The position numbers were made by a program, and so were the translations under genes. Shown here piece after piece: positions 9,149 to 18,714 of a DNA stretch of 64,000 nucleotides; positions within the stretch are counted from its first letter, which is position 1, and the number at the start of each line of letters is the position of its first letter. Origin of the DNA: Solwaraspora sp. WMMD791 (GTDB lineage Bacteria > Actinomycetota > Actinomycetes > Mycobacteriales > Micromonosporaceae); the NCBI RefSeq assembly GCF_029581195.1, contig NZ_CP120737.1:1-64000 (forward strand), given 5' to 3'. The notes beneath the pieces were generated by a model that was not told the origin of the DNA, did no database searches, and saw only the letters and a list, made by a program, of their open reading frames with translations.

Positions 9149-9736
9149 ATGCCATGCATGGCGCACGCGACCCCACGGACTATGACCAATCTACCAACGA
9201 TGGAAATCGTTGTTGATCTAGGGGACGCTCCGAGATTGAGCGAGGTAGCGCGCTACTTTGAAGATCTGTCGTCGATCTACAACTACGCACTGACGATCTA
9301 TTTGCCGAATTCGGTTGCTAGGATGGCGCTGCGAGTTGTTCGAGTTCGTATGAGTAGCCCGCTTGAGACCGTGCTTGCGGCTTCGTCTTCCTTTCAGCCG
9401 GTAGCGGCCGTCGTCGCCGCTCTCTGGGCTGTCGAGCGTGCGATCCGACTGCTGATGGAGTGGCAGATGCACCAGCTTGAACTGGCGGGGAGGCGGTCAG
9501 GGGGCTCGGGCGAGGACCGAGAAGACGATGATCTGGAAGCGCTTCTTGAGCGACAATCCGAAATTGCCAGCTCGGCAATCGATGCGCTAGAACAGGGTGC
9601 CGGCAGCGGAGGACTAGAACGTGCGGCAGAGGGTCGCGACGCTGCGTTGAGTGCTGCACGGCGGATTATCCGGTACCGGGTAATTCTCGTTGAAGTCGAC
9701 GCTGACGCAGGTAAAGGAAAACGGAGGAAGCGCTAG
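9149..9736 (+). CDS. Hypothetical protein
   Basis: 195 residues, no family recognised, and the only plus-strand gene inside the phage remnant. The N-terminal half is moderately hydrophobic, with beta strands (MEIVVDLGDAP) and a long amphipathic helix (residues ~75-110, FQPVAAVVAALWAVERAIRLLMEW) that could touch a membrane. The second half is an acidic then basic helical region ending KGKRRKR. Codon use is less GC-biased than in the neighbours. Several start codons are possible (9149, 9158, 9182); the first is given. It may be a later-acquired cargo gene. Confidence 0.5.
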   Translation: MPCMAHATPRTMTNLPTMEIVVDLGDAPRLSEVARYFEDLSSIYNYALTIYLPNSVARMALRVVRVRMSSPLETVLAASSSFQPVAAVVAALWAVERAIRLLMEWQMHQLELAGRRSGGSGEDREDDDLEALLERQSEIASSAIDALEQGAGSGGLERAAEGRDAALSAARRIIRYRVILVEVDADAGKGKRRKR

Positions 9737-9943
9737 AATCCGTACAACCGCCCAGTCCTCTTCCTTTGTTTTGCTAACACGCCCTCGGCGAGGGCGCGGG
9801 AACGGGCCATGCGGGCGAGGAACAGCGCGGCTAGATTAGGTTCTTGAGCAGGGCGCTGGTGGGCCGCTGGCGAGCTGCCCGCAGGGGTCACGGATCCTTT
9901 TCCACGGTCCCTCGACCGATCCACACACATTCAAAGGTCAGCG

Positions 9944-12900
9944 CTATTCGTGCGTGGGGTCCCAGATATCCAGGATCGCCCGCTCGTGGTGACGGTACCC
10001 GGCCTCGCTCAGCCAGTCTCGCAATGCCGCCGCCGTGATATCGCCGGGCCCTGACCGGTACTGGTAGACCTTGGAGTAGTGAGTACGAGTGACAGTGCCT
10101 TGCCGTGGGTAGCTGTTGAGGTCGACGACCGCGGCGAGTCCTTCGGAAGCTATCAGTGACATGTGTAGGAGCGCGGTTTCGGGTGGGGATGACTGGTCGT
10201 CGAATTGTGTCCACAGCTCTTTCGCGGTCTGCACGCACCGGACAAGCGCGTCGGTGAGCTCGAACAAGCCGTTAAGTGTGAACGCTGCGGGGAGGGGTAC
10301 GGTCCGGGCCCGCGCCTCCGCAGGTTGATGCCGTTCGTCGAGTTCTGCTAGGTGGAATCCGATGCCGACGGTCAGCAGCAGCGCCTGCTGGTGCGGGCTC
10401 TGCGAGATGTGGCCGGTGATGAGCTGGGCACCGGCCCTGACCGGAATTGCCTGACTCTGGCCGAGAGTGCCGGGTGTGGCGGCCCGAGCGACCGATTGAG
10501 CGGTGGTGTGGAAACGACCGTCAGCATTGCTTATGAACCAGGGTTCGGCGGCTACGCCCCAGTCGGAGTGGCGCGCCCGGAGCCAGCTGCTGATCGGTGA
10601 GCCTTGCATCGCGGCGATCAGGGTTTCTTCACGTGTCCCGAGTGGGGGACCCCATCCGTTGGGCACACGCGCAGGAATCTCGTGGCCCGCAGGCAGCAGC
10701 ACGGCGACCTGCAGCGTCAGGTCGAGCGATTCGCCTCCATCTTTTATCAACGACGGACGGTGGTTGGTGAAGGGGTGGAGTTGTTCCTCGGGCGGGTTCG
10801 GCAGCAGACTGCCCGGTTCCTTCGTACCGGCGTCTAGGGCCTCGATGAGGGTGCTGGCGGCGAACCGGCGGCGGTTCGCCCACGACACGTCGGCGCGGTC
10901 GAGGGCGCCGGGCCGGGTGCCCGCCGCAGCGTCGTCCAGGTGCGCCCGCACAGCAATAACACGGCGGCGGCCGATACGTCCCAGGAACGCCGTCGCGTCG
11001 AATCCGCCGATCCGGGCGTGAGGGCCAGCGGATGCAAACACGACCTCGATGTCGACCAGCCGGGCCGCGAGATGCACGATTGACAGACCCTCGTCGACTG
11101 CGGTGGCGATCCGCCGGTCGACGTCCGTGTCGCCGAAAGCAGACTCCAGCCGGGAGACGTACAGGCTCACCGGTTCGATGGGGGCGGTGTCGCCAAGACG
11201 CGTGTGCTCCTGGACCCGCGCCCACGTCGCTTCGTAGGCGACCTGAACGATGTCCGCAAGCCATGACGAGCCGGGAGGTTGGGCGACGAGACGCGCAATT
11301 GTGGCGTCGCCCGGCTCGGGGACCGCCATCCGGATCGCCTTCAACATATATGGCAGCAGACCGGGATCTCTCAGCGCTATTGCGGGCAGCGGCCCGCCGT
11401 CGGCCCGCCGCAGCAGCGCCGCGAGCCAAACGGTCGCTGCTTCGTCAGGACCGAACCCGCCCGCTGAGGGAACGCGAAGGTGGTCGAACTGCTCGAACAC
11501 GTACGGGATCACTGCGGCGGCCTCGCCGCCTGACAGCTCCGTAGACAGCGACTCGGCCCGCCGGAGTGCCCGGGCCGCCCGAGCGCACGCATGAGCGTCG
11601 GTGAGGTCCGGTCGTAACGCCATGGTCAGGTCCTCGACCGCCACGCTACGGCGTCCCTCGGCCAGATCTCGGATGGCCCGAACGAGACTATCGTCGCTAA
11701 TCTCTCCGGTGATGGACGTCAGGGCGAAATACCGCTCGATGTAGTCGCGATCACTGATCCGCCGCCGCCCGCGCCGCTGGTGCTGGGCCACTATCGATCT
11801 GACCGGGTCGGTGGTCAGACATGGAAAGAGCCGTTGCAGGGCGGCCGCGACCCGACCGGTGTGCGGCGCTGGGACGTCGAGCCGGGCCAGCCCCGACTCG
11901 TCGAATTCGGCACGGAGGCCAGCGAGGTCGGTGTCATCGACGAGTGCGCTGCGGTGCAGGGCGATGGCCTGGTACAGACGCGGATAGGTGGTTCGCAGGA
12001 ATGTCAGGGTGATGAAGTCGACAACATCGACCTCAGCAGCGCCGACCAGTGGCAGGTAGATATCGATCTGAGCGAGCAGCCGGGCCACGCTGCGCGGCTC
12101 GGTCAGAACCCGCAACAGCAGCACCTCACGCTCTTCGCCCATGCGGCGTTGCGCATCCTCGTTCAACGGCGCGGCGGCTCGGCCGAGCGCGTCAGCGAGG
12201 CCGGTGTTGAACAGCGACTCAGCGTGTTCCAGGCGGACCGGTGGCTGCTCGAGACGCAACGTGACGATCTTCTCCAAGAACGCGACGGCCCGGGCACCGT
12301 TCTTGTAGGCGATCGGCGTAGCGGACAGCACGTCAAGGATGGTCTCCTGGTCGTACGCGAGGACGTAGTGCACGTACGGCAGCCGGCCCAGCGCGCGCAC
12401 CGCACGGAACACCGCCAACAGCTGCTCGGGCTGCAGCCGGTCGACATCGTCGATGACGACCAGTATCGGTCGGGCCAGCGCATCTAGCGCGTCGCGGACC
12501 TGCTCTGCCTGCTCCTGAAAGGTCGTTCCCTGATCGGCAAGCCGCTGGATGGCCTCGTTGGCCACAGCGGTCGCGGCACTACCGACCACCGGCACCAACG
12601 ACAGCGCTGGCGTGGCCAGGACGCCGTACCGGGAAAGCTGACGCCGAACCCGTGCGCCGGCGGTGCTCTTCTCCGGTACTGCGGCGCGGATCGCGCCGAG
12701 CAGCTCGGTGACGACCGCATCAGGACCGGACAACGCCCACGGGTTGATCCAAGTGACGCCCCACCGACCAAGGTCGAGTCCTGCCACGATCATCTGGATC
12801 GTGCTGGTCTTACCGCTGCCCCACGGGCCGACCAACCCAACCACCGTGCTGCTCGGCCGGGAGCCGATCTGGTCAAGTAAGTCGACCACGCGGGTCACAA

Positions 12901-12988
12901 ACGGACCGCGCCCGAACAGGTCCTTGCTCGGCTCATCGATCGGGTCGTCGACCCACCAGTTGCCGTCAGACAAGCCGGACACCGCCAT
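9944..12988 (-). CDS. KAP-family P-loop NTPase
   Basis: A 1014-residue protein. The N-terminal 400 residues form a KAP NTPase module: Walker A GPWGSGKT at residues 54-61, then NPWALSG near 83, a hydrophobic stretch at about 121-145 that could be the membrane insertion typical of KAP proteins, and Walker B LVVIDDVDRL at 176-185 followed by LLAVFRAVRALG. The remaining ~600 residues are helical and unrecognised. KAP NTPases are a signalling/conflict-type STAND-related group and several are found in defence islands; that role is inference here. It is a single-gene unit with no partner on the same strand close by. Confidence 0.8.
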   Translation of the reverse strand: MAVSGLSDGNWWVDDPIDEPSKDLFGRGPFVTRVVDLLDQIGSRPSSTVVGLVGPWGSGKTSTIQMIVAGLDLGRWGVTWINPWALSGPDAVVTELLGAIRAAVPEKSTAGARVRRQLSRYGVLATPALSLVPVVGSAATAVANEAIQRLADQGTTFQEQAEQVRDALDALARPILVVIDDVDRLQPEQLLAVFRAVRALGRLPYVHYVLAYDQETILDVLSATPIAYKNGARAVAFLEKIVTLRLEQPPVRLEHAESLFNTGLADALGRAAAPLNEDAQRRMGEEREVLLLRVLTEPRSVARLLAQIDIYLPLVGAAEVDVVDFITLTFLRTTYPRLYQAIALHRSALVDDTDLAGLRAEFDESGLARLDVPAPHTGRVAAALQRLFPCLTTDPVRSIVAQHQRRGRRRISDRDYIERYFALTSITGEISDDSLVRAIRDLAEGRRSVAVEDLTMALRPDLTDAHACARAARALRRAESLSTELSGGEAAAVIPYVFEQFDHLRVPSAGGFGPDEAATVWLAALLRRADGGPLPAIALRDPGLLPYMLKAIRMAVPEPGDATIARLVAQPPGSSWLADIVQVAYEATWARVQEHTRLGDTAPIEPVSLYVSRLESAFGDTDVDRRIATAVDEGLSIVHLAARLVDIEVVFASAGPHARIGGFDATAFLGRIGRRRVIAVRAHLDDAAAGTRPGALDRADVSWANRRRFAASTLIEALDAGTKEPGSLLPNPPEEQLHPFTNHRPSLIKDGGESLDLTLQVAVLLPAGHEIPARVPNGWGPPLGTREETLIAAMQGSPISSWLRARHSDWGVAAEPWFISNADGRFHTTAQSVARAATPGTLGQSQAIPVRAGAQLITGHISQSPHQQALLLTVGIGFHLAELDERHQPAEARARTVPLPAAFTLNGLFELTDALVRCVQTAKELWTQFDDQSSPPETALLHMSLIASEGLAAVVDLNSYPRQGTVTRTHYSKVYQYRSGPGDITAAALRDWLSEAGYRHHERAILDIWDPTHE

Positions 12989-13576
12989 TCGTCAGCCATC
13001 TCCGAAGCGGCGGCCATTGTATCGAACAGACATTCCACACCTCATTGATGCATGGCCAAATATGCGGCATGCCGCGATCCGTTCGTCGCTAACTGTGACG
13101 GTGTGGGCACTCGCTCGATGAGTCGGAATCGGAGCGCTGATCTAGCCCACGGTCCTGGTGCCTGATGCGGGTGCCTCGTTCGCCATCGTCCGTCGATGTT
13201 CGCCGGTTGGCTGCTCGGTCCTGAGCCGAGGATGCGTTCGGCCAGATGATTCAGGGTGCGGCTGGACAAAAATCGTCACAGGGTGGGACAGCATGGCGAG
13301 GCTCGCGGTCGAGGCTTCGATTCTTGGTCGACAGCTGTCCTGAATGGAGCACCGAAGCTATCGAATCACCGGGCCTGCTGAACCCGCTCTGAGCTGCAAG
13401 AGCAGCTTGAAAGGCTCGCTGATCATGTCAGTTGGTCCGTGAGGAAGCAGGTTTGTGGCGAGTCTTGCGGTGCTGACAGTCGATGGGCCAGGGTGGGCAG
13501 TGTCGTGGGTGCGGCGGGCGGCTTCGTTCTTCTTCAGGGTCATGTTGACGGTCGGCCTTCCTCGCGCCTGCCCCTG
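12989..13576 (+). other. Non-coding gap between KAP gene and pilus operon
   Basis: About 590 bases without a convincing gene. Short open frames on both strands have no recognisable protein pattern, no good ribosome-binding site and overlap each other. The right side probably holds the promoter of the KAP gene (read leftwards); no clear -10/-35 pair was identified. Confidence 0.4.
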
Positions 13577-13606
13577 CGTTCATGGCATGCCGGCATGCCA
13601 TGAACG
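13577..13606. repeat. Perfect 30-bp palindrome at end of pilus operon
   Basis: Two exact 15-base arms with no spacer: CGTTCATGGCATGCC followed by GGCATGCCATGAACG. The stop codon of the DUF2637 gene (13580-13582) lies inside the left arm. As RNA it would form a cruciform-like hairpin and may end transcription of the long minus-strand operon; as DNA it could be a protein-binding or recombination site. The palindrome is seen directly, the role is not known. Confidence 0.7.
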
Positions 13607-14484
13607 GGTCGTGGGACGGGAGCCGTCGACCGTTCGCGTCTCGCGGCGTAGCGCGGCGAGCATCTGCGACACGCCGCTGTTGCGGATGGAGTGGCCGTTG
13701 CGGCGTAGCCGACGCGCGAGGGCATCCCGACTGATGGTCTGGCCTTCGCGGGTCAGCTCGTCGCGGGCGGCACGGGCGGCGGGCAGCAGCGGTACCAGGT
13801 CCGGCGGGAGATCAACGTCCTCGCCGGCCTCGTCGTCCGTGTCTGGGTGACCATCCTCGTGTGTGCCACTTGCCGGATCACCTCCGTACCCGGAGTCGTC
13901 CGGCACGTGGTCCGCTGCCGAGTGCTGGTTGGTGGTGACGACATCGAAGTGCGGCCTGTCGGCCTCGGTGCTCGGGTGTTCCGACAGGGGGCTTGGGCGC
14001 GCTTGCATCGCGTCGCCTGTGCTCGGCGTTGAATCGGCGGTCGGGGCGGTGGCGGTAGTCGGTGCCGTGGCTGGTGTCGGCGGTTGGTTGTCGACCTCGC
14101 GACGACGGGCAGCGAGTTCGACGAGTGAAACCGACGCGACGATGATCAGCCCGTCCACCGAGAGCGGTAGGAGGTAGGGCACGGTTCCGGTTTCGCCGTA
14201 TCGGGCGACGACTCCGACCATGTGGTGGTAGCTGATCCAGGCTGCGATTGCGGCGATGGTCGAGGCGGCGACCACCCGGATGGCGCCGAGCGTACGGCGG
14301 TGCACGGGTACGCGGGTGACCAGCTCGACCGTGATGAGCAGTGCCATTGGTGGCCATGCCGCGATGGCCTGGGAGATCGGGTTCGGCTGAGCGTGCAGGA
14401 TGTTCGCGGTGACGGAGGCGGCCACGCCGAGAGCGAGCGTCGCCCGTACCGCCCACTGCAGTCGTTGAGGCGGGCGTCGGTCAT
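13580..14484 (-). CDS. DUF2637 membrane protein, start region apparently frameshifted
   Basis: The protein carries a DUF2637-type membrane module: LQWAVRATLALGVAASVTAN, then PPMALLITVELVTRVP, VVAASTIAAIAAWISYHHMVG and LLPLSVDGLIIVASVSLVEL, four membrane segments, followed by a ~110-residue acidic linker and a C-terminal helical domain (TISRDALARRLRRNGHSIRNS) that looks like a helix-turn-helix. Such proteins accompany actinobacterial plasmid/transfer and pilus genes. The natural ATG at 14484 overlaps the upstream stop (ATGA) and gives MTDARL, but its frame differs from the DUF2637 frame, which has no ATG/GTG nearby. A one-base loss within the first seven codons would explain this. Confidence 0.65.
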
Positions 14485-17294
14485 GGTCGTGTCCCGGCGA
14501 CGGGGGCGGTGGGTCGGAGCTGGCGTTCGGCGACGCGACGGGTGGCCTGGGAGGGTTCGGCGTCGCCGAGGTCGGCGAGGCGTTCCTCCAGCCGGCGCAG
14601 GGTGCGTCGTACGGCGTCGGGGCGGTGCTGGCGGCCGTGGATGCGCATGATCCGCTGGTACAGCTCTTCGTTGACCGGGTCGAGGTTGGCTGCGCGTTCG
14701 AGGGCGGCGACGGCTTGGTCGGGGTGGTCGGTTTCGAGAATTTCGGCGATGCGGGCGTGGGCGGCGAGAATCTGGTGGCGGTAGCTGGTGGCGTAGTCGG
14801 TGGCCCAGGTGTGGTCGTGGCCTTCGGCGAAGTCACCTGCGTAGAGGCCGGTGGCGTGGCGTAGGGCGGCGAGGGCCGTCTGCTCGTCGGTGGCGGTGGT
14901 GGCCTGGTTGATGGCGGTGAGCATCTGCCAGAGGTCCACTGTGACGGTCTCGTGGTCGAGCTGGTATCGGCCGGTGGCGGGGTCGTAGACGATGAACATG
15001 GGTTCCTCGTGGCCGGTTGCGGTGCGCAGCACCCGTCGGGCTGAGGTGATGTCCGTGCGTACCCGTTTGACGGCGGCGGACGGGTCGGCATCGGGGTGCA
15101 GGGCGGCGGCGAGTTGGTCAAGGGTCCGGCCGGCGGGGTGGGCGGCGAGCAGGGCCAGGACGGTGTACGAGCCGGTGCGCATTCCGGTCGCAATCGGGCC
15201 GGCTTCGGTGGCGACGGTGACCGGGCCGAGTACGCGGAGCTGTGCCAGGGCCGGTGCGTCGTCGGGTTGGACGGGCACCGGCTCGGTCGTCTCGATGGTC
15301 GCTGCGGCTGGGGAGGTCTCGGCGGGCGGGTCGTCGACGTCGGTGCCGGCCTCGGGGCGGGCGAGGGCGTCGGTGAGCATGCTCAGGATGGCGGCGAGGC
15401 CATCGGCGCCCAGGGTGGACAGCCTCGTCACGGGGTACGGCTCGCCGGTGCCTGTCGTGATGCCGTCTGCGGCGACATCGACGGTATGGATGCCTTCGTA
15501 GTCGCCGAGGATCACGGGGTGCAGGTCTAGGGCCGCGCGGTGGGTGGCGACGGCTTGGAGCCGGGCGGCGTGGCGGCTGGCCGACTCGATGAGCAGCACG
15601 TACGGCGGCTGGGTCTCGGCGTGGTCGGTGCGGGTGTTGAGGTCGGTGATGGTGTTTGCGTCGAAGGTGTCCAGCAGTCGTCTGCGGCCGATCATTTCTT
15701 CTTCAGCGTGGGTAACGGCCGCTGCGGTGTCGGCGAGGACGATGAGTCGTTCCCCGTCGTAGGCGGTGCCGTCGGGGTCCAGGCCCATCGCCGGGGCTTC
15801 CTCGGGGAGGAGCTGGTGAAGCAGGGTGCTGGTGGTGACGACCACGGGCCGTAGAGCGGCGGTCTCCGTGACGTTGGTGGTGAGGACGGCGGCGAGGACG
15901 GCGCGGGCCGCCGGGATGGCTCCGTCGCCGAGCAAGGCGATGCCGGGGCCGGGTAGCTGGAACAGGCTGACCTCGGCGGCGTCGGCGTCGAGGCCGACCG
16001 GTGCCGGTACGGCAGGCTGGTGGTCATGACCGCTGCGGCCGAGGTTGCGGCTGCCAACCGTGTCGGCTTCGGCGAGGGACGGTGGCATCGGGGATGGTTG
16101 CGGTGCGAGGCTGGCCGGTGTCGGGAAGGTGAGGCGGGCGCGGCGTCGTCGTTGTAGGCGTAGCAGTCCGGCGACGGCAGCGATGGCGGCGGCCAGGCCG
16201 AGGCTGATCCAGCCCTGCGTAGGCAGCGTGATGCCGGCCTGGTCGGTCGGCTCGTCGTCGGCCGGATCGGTGTCCGCTTGGGGTGCGTCGGCTTCGGCCG
16301 TGTCGGCGGTTGCGCTCGGTTCGGCGGTACGCGGTGTCGACGCGCTTGGCTCTGGGCTGCTAGGCGCTGGCGTAGCACTGATTGCCGGCTCAGGTCGTGC
16401 TGTTTCGTCGGCCTCTGGTGTACTGGTGCCTGGACTGTCGGCGGCGGGGGCCTCGGCGTCGGTCGCGGGTGTCGCCTGACGTGCGGGGAGAGCGAGAATC
16501 CAGCCGACGTGAATGTGGTCGGGGTCGGTGAGGGCGTAGCCGTTGGGCTGCTCGTGTCCCCGGTTGAGTTTGTAGATCTCCCGCCAACGGTATGGGTCGC
16601 CAAGGTGGGTCGCGGCCAGGTCCCACAGGTTGTCTCCGACGACGACCTGGTGTGTCCCTCCTGGGGCGTGGCGTGCCCAGACGGGGACGGCGGGATTGTC
16701 TCGGTGGGCGCTGAGTGGGAGCGCGGTGCTGGTGGCGGATGCGGTGACGGTTAGCGCTGGGCGTGGGCCTTGCTGCGGCGTCTGTGGGGTGTCGGTGTGT
16801 GCTGGGGTGACGGTCACAGCTGGGCGACGGGCGGCGGCGTCAGCGGCAGCAGCGTTGGCGGTGGGGCTGGTGACGGTACGGGCGGCGTCGAACAGCACGG
16901 CTCCGGCGATCGCTCCGACGAGCACAGCGGCAACCCAGCGAATTGGGCCGCGTCCACTCGCCGGGGGTCGGGGCTGGCCGCGTCGGGTTGCTGACGCGGC
17001 GGCGGACGTCTCGACGATCTCGATGATGGTGTCGCGGAGGAACTGTGCCCACAGCAACCAGCCGATCGTGGCGAGCAGCGCAAGGACCATCTGATCGGAC
17101 CACGGACTCGTGACCGCAGTGTGCAGGTCGCTCGCGGTCGGTATGGCTACGAGGGTTGGCCAGCCGATCCAATCGAGGGGCCAGCCTGCGGTGACGATCA
17201 GCAGCCACGGGACCCCGGCGGTGAAGCCGGTCAGCGCGGCGAACGCGAGCAGGGCGCGCACGGTCCGGGCGATGACGGCGAAGGCGCGGGACAT
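14481..17294 (-). CDS. LysM-BTAD membrane protein
   Basis: A 937-residue modular protein. Two N-terminal membrane segments (residues ~12-35 and ~65-90), a third at ~125-145, then a LysM domain (about 210-265: HQVVVGDNLWDLAATHLGDP, ILALPARQ), a Pro/Thr/Ala-rich linker, another membrane segment near 345-365, a poorly conserved central region, and a C-terminal winged-helix plus bacterial transcriptional activator domain (BTAD, ~690-925: LRVLGPVTV, SYTVLALLAAHPAGRTLDQLA, ATGLYAGDFAEG). This layout is known from actinobacterial Tad-type loci. It overlaps the DUF2637 gene by 4 nt. A regulatory or cell-wall sensing role in pilus expression is plausible but unproven. Confidence 0.8.
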   Translation of the reverse strand: MSRAFAVIARTVRALLAFAALTGFTAGVPWLLIVTAGWPLDWIGWPTLVAIPTASDLHTAVTSPWSDQMVLALLATIGWLLWAQFLRDTIIEIVETSAAASATRRGQPRPPASGRGPIRWVAAVLVGAIAGAVLFDAARTVTSPTANAAAADAAARRPAVTVTPAHTDTPQTPQQGPRPALTVTASATSTALPLSAHRDNPAVPVWARHAPGGTHQVVVGDNLWDLAATHLGDPYRWREIYKLNRGHEQPNGYALTDPDHIHVGWILALPARQATPATDAEAPAADSPGTSTPEADETARPEPAISATPAPSSPEPSASTPRTAEPSATADTAEADAPQADTDPADDEPTDQAGITLPTQGWISLGLAAAIAAVAGLLRLQRRRRARLTFPTPASLAPQPSPMPPSLAEADTVGSRNLGRSGHDHQPAVPAPVGLDADAAEVSLFQLPGPGIALLGDGAIPAARAVLAAVLTTNVTETAALRPVVVTTSTLLHQLLPEEAPAMGLDPDGTAYDGERLIVLADTAAAVTHAEEEMIGRRRLLDTFDANTITDLNTRTDHAETQPPYVLLIESASRHAARLQAVATHRAALDLHPVILGDYEGIHTVDVAADGITTGTGEPYPVTRLSTLGADGLAAILSMLTDALARPEAGTDVDDPPAETSPAAATIETTEPVPVQPDDAPALAQLRVLGPVTVATEAGPIATGMRTGSYTVLALLAAHPAGRTLDQLAAALHPDADPSAAVKRVRTDITSARRVLRTATGHEEPMFIVYDPATGRYQLDHETVTVDLWQMLTAINQATTATDEQTALAALRHATGLYAGDFAEGHDHTWATDYATSYRHQILAAHARIAEILETDHPDQAVAALERAANLDPVNEELYQRIMRIHGRQHRPDAVRRTLRRLEERLADLGDAEPSQATRRVAERQLRPTAPVAGTRP

Positions 17295-17322
17295 GCGTGA
17301 TCGTCCTCTCCGGATGGGCGGG

Positions 17323-17778
17323 TCAGGTGGTGGGGCCGGTGACGCCTTGCACGGCGGTCGCGGTAGCGGTCGCGGAGACGTCGAGTTGGTGTACGCCGAC
17401 GACTTGCAGGAGCTGGGTGTTGCTCGTGCGGTGCACGGTGACGGTAACGGTGGTCGCCGTGGCGGTGGCCTCGCCCGTGGCGCCTGCCGAGGCGAGCCAT
17501 GCGCGTGCCGCCGACGCGGCGCGGGGCGGGTCGAGTTCGGCGATGTTGCGGGTGCGGTACTGGTATAGGTCCAGTTCCTGCGCTCCGGCGCGTGCTGCGG
17601 CCTGGGCGATGTCGAGGGCGCGGACCTTCTCGGTCAGGGCGAGCCCGGCGTCGAGGACGAGCCCTGCGACTGCGAGCAGGGCGATGATCATGAGTACGGC
17701 GAACGCGGTCACCTGGCCGGAGTCGTCTCCGGCGCGTTCGCGTAGCCGCCACCAGCGGTCGGCTCCGGGTTGCCTCAT
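17323..17778 (-). CDS. TadE/TadG-like pilus assembly protein
   Basis: 151 residues with an N-terminal GDDSGQVTAFAVLMIIALLAVAG stretch: a polar leader, Gly-Gln, then one membrane segment (residues ~22-45), as in TadE/TadG minor pseudopilins. After it comes ALDIAQAAARAGAQELD, the typical Ala-rich helix, then a Thr/Val-rich beta domain. It overlaps the next upstream gene by 4 nt, so the three TadE-type genes are co-translated. Likely membrane-anchored minor component of the Tad apparatus. Confidence 0.8.
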   Translation of the reverse strand: MRQPGADRWWRLRERAGDDSGQVTAFAVLMIIALLAVAGLVLDAGLALTEKVRALDIAQAAARAGAQELDLYQYRTRNIAELDPPRAASAARAWLASAGATGEATATATTVTVTVHRTSNTQLLQVVGVHQLDVSATATATAVQGVTGPTT

Positions 17779-18224
17779 AGTGCGCCTCCGCGCCAGGCGT
17801 CGATTGGGGAGGTCGCTGTGGCCGCCAGGGTGCGGGTTCCGGGGACGGACAGCAGTGCGAGGTCGGACAGGGGAACGGTGCAGGCCAGGGTGACGGTGAC
17901 TGCCCCGCCTGGCTGGAGTCCACCGGTGGCGACGGTGACGCTGACCTGCTGGCAGGTGACGGCGCGGGCGGCGAGGGTCTCCCGGGCGGTGTGGTCAGCG
18001 GCGGCGTGGGCGGCGGCGTCGGTGCGGGCGAGGGAGGCGGACCGGGCGGCGGCGCTGGCGGCGGCGTCGAGGTCCATCTGTGCGGAGACCAGCCGCCCGC
18101 AGAGCACCACGAACAGCATGACGGCGACCAGCAGCGGGGTCACGAGCGCAGCCTCGGTGGTGCTCGTCCCTCGGTCGCCGCCCGTGGCTCGCTGACCAAG
18201 CCGGGCGCGCGTAGCAGCCTTCAT
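17775..18224 (-). CDS. TadE-like pilus assembly protein
   Basis: 149 residues. DRGTSTTEAALVTPLLVAVMLFVVL gives the TadE signature (T-E-A-A-L-V-x-P then a membrane segment, residues ~20-42), followed by an Ala-rich helix (DAAASAAARSASLARTDAAAHAAA) and a Val/Thr-rich C-terminal beta domain with two cysteines (TCQQV, LACTV) that may pair. Second of three overlapping TadE/TadG-type genes. Expected role: minor pseudopilin or pilus-anchoring factor in the cell envelope. Confidence 0.85.
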   Translation of the reverse strand: MKAATRARLGQRATGGDRGTSTTEAALVTPLLVAVMLFVVLCGRLVSAQMDLDAAASAAARSASLARTDAAAHAAADHTARETLAARAVTCQQVSVTVATGGLQPGGAVTVTLACTVPLSDLALLSVPGTRTLAATATSPIDAWRGGAL

Positions 18225-18709
18225 GGTGCGGCTCCGTCGTCTGGGACGAAGCGCTCAACGGGTCGTACGACCGTGGCTCGGACCGACCACCGTACGCCGG
18301 GGACCACGGTCGCGGCGGTGCCGGTGATCTCGGTGCGGACCTCGGTGGCGGTGCGGGTCACCGACACCGACGGGTCCTTGAGTACTCCGTCGCCGATCGC
18401 GGCGAGGGTCTGCTGGCCCGCGTCGCGGCCGGTGGCGGCGCTGGACTGGTAGCCGGCGGCGGTGTTGGCCGCGCGGTTCGCGGCACTCTGGGCGATGTGG
18501 GTGGCGTGCATGAACACTCCGGCCTGGATCACGAACATGACGATGAGGAGTAGTAGCGGCATCGAGATGGCCAGCTCGGCTGTCGCGGCGCCGGTGTCGG
18601 AGCCGGCGGCAACGCGGCGGCATCGGGCGCGTAGCCGCCTGGCCGCGCCGAGCGCCGGGGAGGGTCGGCGCTCGGCGCGGCGCTCCGCGACGGTGGTGGT
18701 CGGCGGCAT
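18221..18709 (-). CDS. TadE-like pilus assembly protein
   Basis: About 162 residues from the ATG at 18709; the frame is open upstream but that part is antisense to the TadC gene region and not protein-like. GAATAELAISMPLLLLIVMFVIQ at residues ~40-62 is a TadE-type leader (A-E-L-A-x-x-x-P-L plus membrane segment). It continues with an Ala/Asn-rich helix (HIAQSAANRAANTAAGYQSS) and a Thr/Val beta domain. Third TadE-type protein of the operon, starting 5 nt downstream of the small pilin-like gene. Confidence 0.8.
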   Translation of the reverse strand: MPPTTTVAERRAERRPSPALGAARRLRARCRRVAAGSDTGAATAELAISMPLLLLIVMFVIQAGVFMHATHIAQSAANRAANTAAGYQSSAATGRDAGQQTLAAIGDGVLKDPSVSVTRTATEVRTEITGTAATVVPGVRWSVRATVVRPVERFVPDDGAAP

Positions 18710-18714
18710 CGGTG

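Noticed and set aside
9733-9930. Terminase C-terminal tail upstream of the portal remnant
   Set aside because: A short minus-strand frame fits the position in phage order, but no diagnostic terminase motif can be seen.
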